Shown: piece after piece, positions 59,480 to 64,000 of the stretch
Position numbering within the stretch: position 1 is the stretch's first letter
How the letters are laid out: the number at the start of each line of letters is the position of its first letter
Source: Parietaria judaica
Taxonomy: Eukaryota > Streptophyta > Magnoliopsida > Rosales > Urticaceae
Assembly (NCBI GenBank): GCA_954871525.1
Contig: OX940862.1
Span: 45,501,732 to 45,565,731 of the forward strand
Length of the DNA stretch: 64,000 nucleotides
Direction: 5' to 3'
Notes under the pieces: generated by a model
The model's database searches: none
What the model was told of the DNA's origin: nothing
What the model saw: the letters and a program-made list of their open reading frames with translations, nothing else
Program-made: the position numbers and the translations under genes

Positions 59480-60640
59480 ATAAAGTATGATCGGGATTCA
59501 GACCTTCCTTCTTGAGGGATTGATGAAATATGATGTCAGACCACGTCACTTATGGCAAGGATGCCTACATAGCTCTCTTTTAGGATCAAGTCATCATTTA
59601 GTTCAATGTGGGAGTTAAGGGATATGTACCTGAGCTTTCCTGGCAAGTTGGGAGCTTCTTGTAGAGACGGAGGTTAGTCGATGCTTGGACCTTCATTTTT
59701 TTATCTATGGAGAATCGCAGACTTCTCTAGCGCCTCCGCTTTATCTTGATGTTCAGACCACGATTCTTCCATCTTTGGAGAGTAGGGGATTCTTCTAGCG
59801 CCTTATCTCTAGCTAGCTCATTCGCTGTGACGTTAGTCGGGTATTTAAACAGATATTTATTTGTACATATAAAAGAGAAACGGAGTTTATATCTATAAAG
59901 ATCGTTTCAGTGTGATACTTTTTGATACTATTTATAAGAGGGTCTAGAGACCTAAAAACAAAACAAAAACTTCATTTGGTCCCTGTGTATATAACATATT
60001 GTTTCCGCGCCATTGCTCGATGTTGCAACGTCTTGTCGCAGCGCGCACCGGTGCGCCATGGAGCGTCAGGGCGCGTTTCTTTATAAGTATTTATTTTCTA
60101 TTTTTGGGCCTTTCGGTTATGAAAAATGGGCCTCCGGTGTGGGTTTTGGAGCATGCTGCTACGGCGCACAACGGTGCGTCATGGCTCGTTTATTGATAAA
60201 AAAATTATTTGGCACGTGATGGCGCACAACGTTATTTTTCGGGCCTTTCGGTCCTGAAACTACGAGATACCGCTTGCCGATGTCGTTTCGCACTTTTCAT
60301 TTTACGAACATATCGCTTGTCGATGTGTATCTCATAGGTAAGTCGATGGATATGTCAATGGATATATCATTTCGCATATCCTTGAAAAAAGATTTTCGAT
60401 GGGTATGCCGATGGATATTCGAGAAATTTAATACCTTGCTTATAACTAACGTTTGAATTACCGGAGATAATCGTTGATTATCGAGCTTACCGGTTGATAC
60501 CGGTAAGTTTCCGGCTATAACACTTACCGTTTTATACACTTTTCGACGATTTTTGACATTTTTGATAAACCAGTTACCAGTCGATTATCGGTAAAAAAAC
60601 GTGTAAAAAATAGGGTCTTTTCGGTGCAATTAAAAAAAAT
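59480..60640. other. Spacer, possibly 5' terminal region of the hAT element
   Basis: Contains repeated GCGCACAACG/GCGCACCGGTGCG blocks (60030-60230), GGGCCTTTCGGT twice (60108, 60240) and paired CGATGG-rich and CCGGT-rich stretches. Such subterminal repeats would suit a hAT element, but I could not find a TIR. Confidence 0.4.
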
Positions 60641-60646
60641 AGGGCA

Positions 60647-60657
60647 AATATAAATAC
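60647..60657 (+). promoter_or_regulatory. TATA box of hAT transposase gene
   Basis: AAATATAAATACC precedes a C/T-rich stretch and a short exon-like segment ending in a strong splice donor at 60743. Confidence 0.45.
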
Positions 60658-60742
60658 CTCATTTCGCCGATTTTTTTACCAAAACCTAGCCTTTTCGCCT
60701 CCAACAGCCCACTTCTTATACTTCTCGGCGATTTTCAAGCTG

Positions 60743-62321
60743 GTAAGTCTCTGATTTTCGGCTAATCTCAAGCTTTTCAATGGAAATTGTTTCGATGGCA
60801 AAAGTTTGCAAAGTTTGGTTTTAAACTTTTTTCGCCGAATTTGTCCAAATTTTTCTCAAACATTTGGGTATATTTAGGAGTTGTAATCATAGATCTATAT
60901 GTTTCTTGCAATTTTTCTTTGATATTTACTTATTTTACACGATTTTGAGATGATTTGCATAAGTTACAAAAACAAAGATTAAGTTGTTCATGAGTCATGT
61001 TTGGAGATTGATAAAGATTGAAACTTTTAGGATTTTGAGTTGTTTTTTTGCATTTCTATGAATATCTGTTGTTGAAAACTTGTTTCCATGACTTTCTTTG
61101 TAATTATTTTGTTGGATTTAGATGAAATATATCAAAATTACAATATGTTTTAGGTTTTTTATGTAAAACTTATAGAGATTCATATTTTTATGTTTTAGAG
61201 CTATTTAATTAAAAACAAATTATGTATATAGTTGAATAATAAATTATTGTAATAGTTTTTATGTACTTGGGACAATTTTTAGGCAGATTGGAGGCTTAAT
61301 TCGGATTTCTTAATAATTATGGCAAAAGTATTCAAAGATTACTTTTTGTGTTTTAAGAAGCAATCTATTAATATTTTTGGGTTTTTTCGTTTATTAAAAA
61401 AAATTTAAAATATTAATATGATTTTTTTTCTGTAAAAATATTGCATATTTGACGATAATTCGGTTTTACCTATAATCGCGGCAAAATTATTGCAAGTTTA
61501 TCTTGCGTGTTTTGCGAGGTAATCTACTAATTTTTTTGGGTGTTTTCTTTTATTAATTATTTTTTGAAATATTAATGTGATTTTTTGGTGTATTTTATTT
61601 GCAAATTTGATGGTATTTCGGTTTTCGTCATAGTTGCGGCGAAAGTGTTTGAAGTTTATCTTTCGTGATTTTCTAGGTAATGTACTCATTTTTTTGGGTA
61701 TTTTCCTTTATTAATTATTTTTTGAAATATTAATGTGATTTTTCGGGGTAATTTTTTTTGCAGATTTGAAGGTATTTCGGTTTTTATCATATTTGTGGCG
61801 AAAGTATTTGAAGTTTATCTTTCGTGATTTTATAGGTAGTGTACTCATTTTTGGGTATTTTCATTCATTAATTGTTTTTTGAAATATTAATGTGATTTTT
61901 CGGGGTAATTTTTTTTGCAGATTTGAAGGTATTTGTGTTTTCGTCATAATTGCTGCGAAAGTGTTTGAAGTTTATCTTTCGTGATTTTCTAGGTAATGTA
62001 CTCATTTTTTTGGGATTTTTTATTTATTAAATATTTTTGGAAATCTTAGTCTGATTTTTTTAGGTATTGTTTTTTGCATATTTGACGACATTTCGGTTTT
62101 TGTCTTAATTGCGACCAAAGTCTTCAAGTTTATCTGGTCGTGATTTCTTGGTAATATACTGATATTTCTTGCTATTAGCTTTCATAAAATATTAATTCCT
62201 ACAATAATGTGGTACTTTGGTGGAATTTAATTTGTTTCTCGAGGATTTTTTTTTTGCGGTAAAAGTACCTAATTTTTGCGATTTTTCTTGCTTTTTTTTT
62301 TTAACTAGTCTCGTTGTTTAG
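60743..62321 (+). other. Leader intron of hAT gene
   Basis: Donor CAAGCTG|GTAAGT at 60743 and acceptor TCGTTGTTTAG at 62321 bracket a T-rich 1.58-kb segment, 14 bp before the ATG at 62336. First introns in 5' leaders are common in plants. The repeat array at 61287-62150 lies inside. Confidence 0.5.
61287..62150 (+). repeat. Six 158-bp units, each with an exon-like 72-bp cassette
   Basis: Aligned cassette starts are 61287, 61447, 61605, 61764, 61921 and 62080 (spacing 157-160 bp). The cassette is 72 bp in copies 2-5 (74 and 71 in the outer ones). It is preceded by T-run plus GCAG in copies 1, 4 and 5 (GCAA/GCAT elsewhere) and followed by AG|GTAATG-like donors in copies 2-5 and TTG|GTAATA in copy 6. 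All three frames of the cassette have stops, so it would be untranslated. Confidence 0.7.
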
Positions 62322-62335
62322 GTTGAACTTTGAAG

Positions 62336-64000
62336 ATGAGTAAATACAACATTGCGAGGGAGCATTGCACTCCTTCTATTGTCCGAGAAACAACTCCGGT
62401 TTCAAGTGCAACTACCGCGGGAAAGAGATCAGAGGCGGCAGGATCACCATAATGAAACAACATTTGGCCGGCAATGATAAGAACAAAAATATGGCGCCGT
62501 GTACCGAAGTCCCGAACGATGTGCGGAACCTCATCAGGGATATTATGCGGAGTTACCAGAAGAAGAAGCAGAAGAGGCACGATTTGGCAGTTAATATACC
62601 GGAAAATATTTACCAGAGGGCTGATGATTCTTCTGATGAAGACGACTAGGCCGGAGGCGGCGCAAGCAATGGGAAGAAGACTAGGCCGGATGCAGCGCAA
62701 GCAGCGCCGGTGCCGCCACTGCCTCGACGCTATTCGATAGGCCTTCGAAAAAACAGAAAAGGGTCGATTTAATGTTTTTACCGAAGACAATTTTGAAGGT
62801 CGGGAAGGCGATAGCCAAATACATAATGCACAAAGGGATTCCGTGGTGCCACGTCGATGATATTCTTTTCCACAACATGTTGTTTTGCGTAGCCGAAGCA
62901 GGTAACCTAACTTATGATTTTATTTGTATGATTGTTTGAATCTTTGCTTGAGTATTAAGTTAAGTTAACTATTAATATTTAATAATATTGCTTTTTACGA
63001 GTGTAGGCGTTGGATGCCCGTATCCCATGTCAAAGGACATCGCGGGCAAGTATATGACTCTTGAGTTCGAGAAGTGGTATAAATACAAGCAGGATCAGAT
63101 TCCCATGTGGCGGAAATTTGGCGTGACGATCATGTCGGACGGTTGGACTGGACCGACGAATATGTCGATCCTGAACATCATGATCTTTTTGGCAGGGAAG
63201 ACAGTGTTTATCAAGGCAATCAACGCGTCCACCCACGCCAAGAATGCGCATTACTTGGCTAAGATATTTTGTGCAGTGATTGAGGAGATCGGCCCGCATA
63301 ACGTGGTGCAAATTGTGACCGACAATGCCACGGCTTACAAAAAAGTCGGCACCGATTTGATGGAGAAGTACAATTTCTACTGGACATTGTGCGCTGCCTA
63401 CTGCATCGACTTGATGTTTCACGACATCGGGAAAAGGAAGAGCATCGACGAGACCGTGAAGGGGTGCAGACTAATCACGAAGTTTATCTACAACCACGAT
63501 CAGGTGCTCGATACAATGAGGAAGACATCCAAGGGTGAGATCATCTGTCCGGGGGCGACAAGATTTGCCACAAACTTTCTCTCCCTGACAAACTTAAAGG
63601 GGAAAAAGGCCGGACTCAAGGCAATTTTTATATCTCAGTGGTGGGATAACTCCACGTTCAAGAACACGAGAGAAGGGAGAGCCGCGGCCACATTGTGCTT
63701 GAGCGATACTTGTTGGGCTTCGGTTGACCATGCCTTGAGCGTGTTCGCCCCCTTACACACAACACTCCGGCTCGACGACACCGAGGTGCATCCGATGATG
63801 GGAATGGTGTATCGCTTGTTCGAAATCATCGTAGCGGAGCTCCGCGCTTTTCAAGGAAAAAAATGGGCAGTCGAAATTGTGGAGGCGCGATGGAATAAAA
63901 ACTTGGACCATCCATTGCATATTGCGGCCCACTTCTTGAACCCCAGAATCGCCTACGAGCGAGACATTGAGATGCCAGAAAATGTCATCCGAGATGTCAC
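62336..64000 (+). CDS. hAT transposase (BED zinc finger, DUF659), partial
   Basis: Cut-and-paste transposase of the plant BED/DUF659 hAT class. Exon 2 (from ATG 62336, MSKYNIAREHC) carries a damaged N-terminus: a frameshift near 62365 leads to the BED finger FKCNYRGKEIRGGRITIMKQ, where the second zinc Cys (CNYC) is Arg; a TAG at 62647 and another frame change near 62733 follow. From FDRPSKKQKRVDLMF the reading passes a good donor (GAAGCAG|GTAACC, 62902) and acceptor (ACGAGTGTAG, 63006) and is then open to the window end, over 330 codons. DUF659/RNase-H-like hallmarks: TIMSDGWTGPTNMSIL (first catalytic Asp), VVQIVTDNATAYKKV (second Asp), WTLCAAYCIDLM, and HPLHIAAHFLNPR. The catalytic Glu and the dimerisation domain lie beyond 64000. 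The catalytic part is remarkably intact against a broken DNA-binding end. Confidence 0.9.

Noticed and set aside
1..64000. CRISPR arrays, rRNA genes, bacterial-type operons
   Set aside because: All tandem arrays found have the degenerate, spacer-less form of LTR or intron repeats, and the sequence is clearly plant nuclear.

Overview
The window looks like a repeat-rich intergenic stretch of a flowering-plant nuclear genome, probably a eudicot (family not resolvable by eye). Evidence: plant Ty3/gypsy (Tat-type and chromovirus) and Ty1/copia elements with plant-type primer-binding sites, a CACTA, MULE and hAT DNA-transposon complement, a plant NF-YB gene, TTTAGGG-like repeats and a relic of plastid psaI. 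I see no prokaryotic operons, CRISPR arrays, rRNA genes or convincing tRNA genes.

Layout. 1-5283 is the 3' internal part of a Tat-type Ty3/gypsy element (plus orientation) carrying broken reading frames on the opposite strand, including a long coiled coil. Its 3' LTR starts near 5284 and ends near 13470; a Ty3/gypsy chromovirus (5822-11308, 5-bp TSD) is inserted in it. 14127-18960 is a gutted Ty1/copia copy (minus) with only gag left. 18961-24575 is another Tat-type 3' end and LTR; a solo copia LTR (19981-23285, TSD CCCTC) sits inside that LTR, and a long-TIR Mutator-like element (20056-21195) sits inside the solo LTR. A further Tat-type LTR occupies about 24983-26235. A full-length but broken Ty1/copia element follows (26368-31102, TSD AATGC), then an integrase-less Tat element (31945-38496, TSD ATTGT), a CACTA element (40946-45643, TSD TAT) with an Ulp1-protease remnant, and a foldback MITE (46591-47173).

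The only convincing host gene is an intronless NF-YB (48723-49226), the histone-fold subunit of the CCAAT-binding NF-Y complex; a near-copy of its C-terminal end lies about 290 bp downstream. Beyond it are an unidentified GC-rich patch (50719-50970), a hAT-family transposase relic (51074-51970), a copia LTR/leader relic (52348-55370), a solo Tat-family LTR (55599-56915, TSD ATATT) containing a hAT MITE (55909-56505, TSD TTCTCAGG), a 267-bp tandem duplication, the psaI relic (59290-59400), and a hAT transposase gene (60647 to beyond the end).

The genes do not form a pathway: this is transposon strata with one regulatory gene embedded. The least ordinary structures are the array of six 158-bp units in the leader intron of the hAT gene, each holding a 71-74-bp exon-like cassette, the antisense frames in the first Tat element, and the duplicated NF-YB 3' end. 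All alignments were made by eye, so edges without a matching TSD are approximate.
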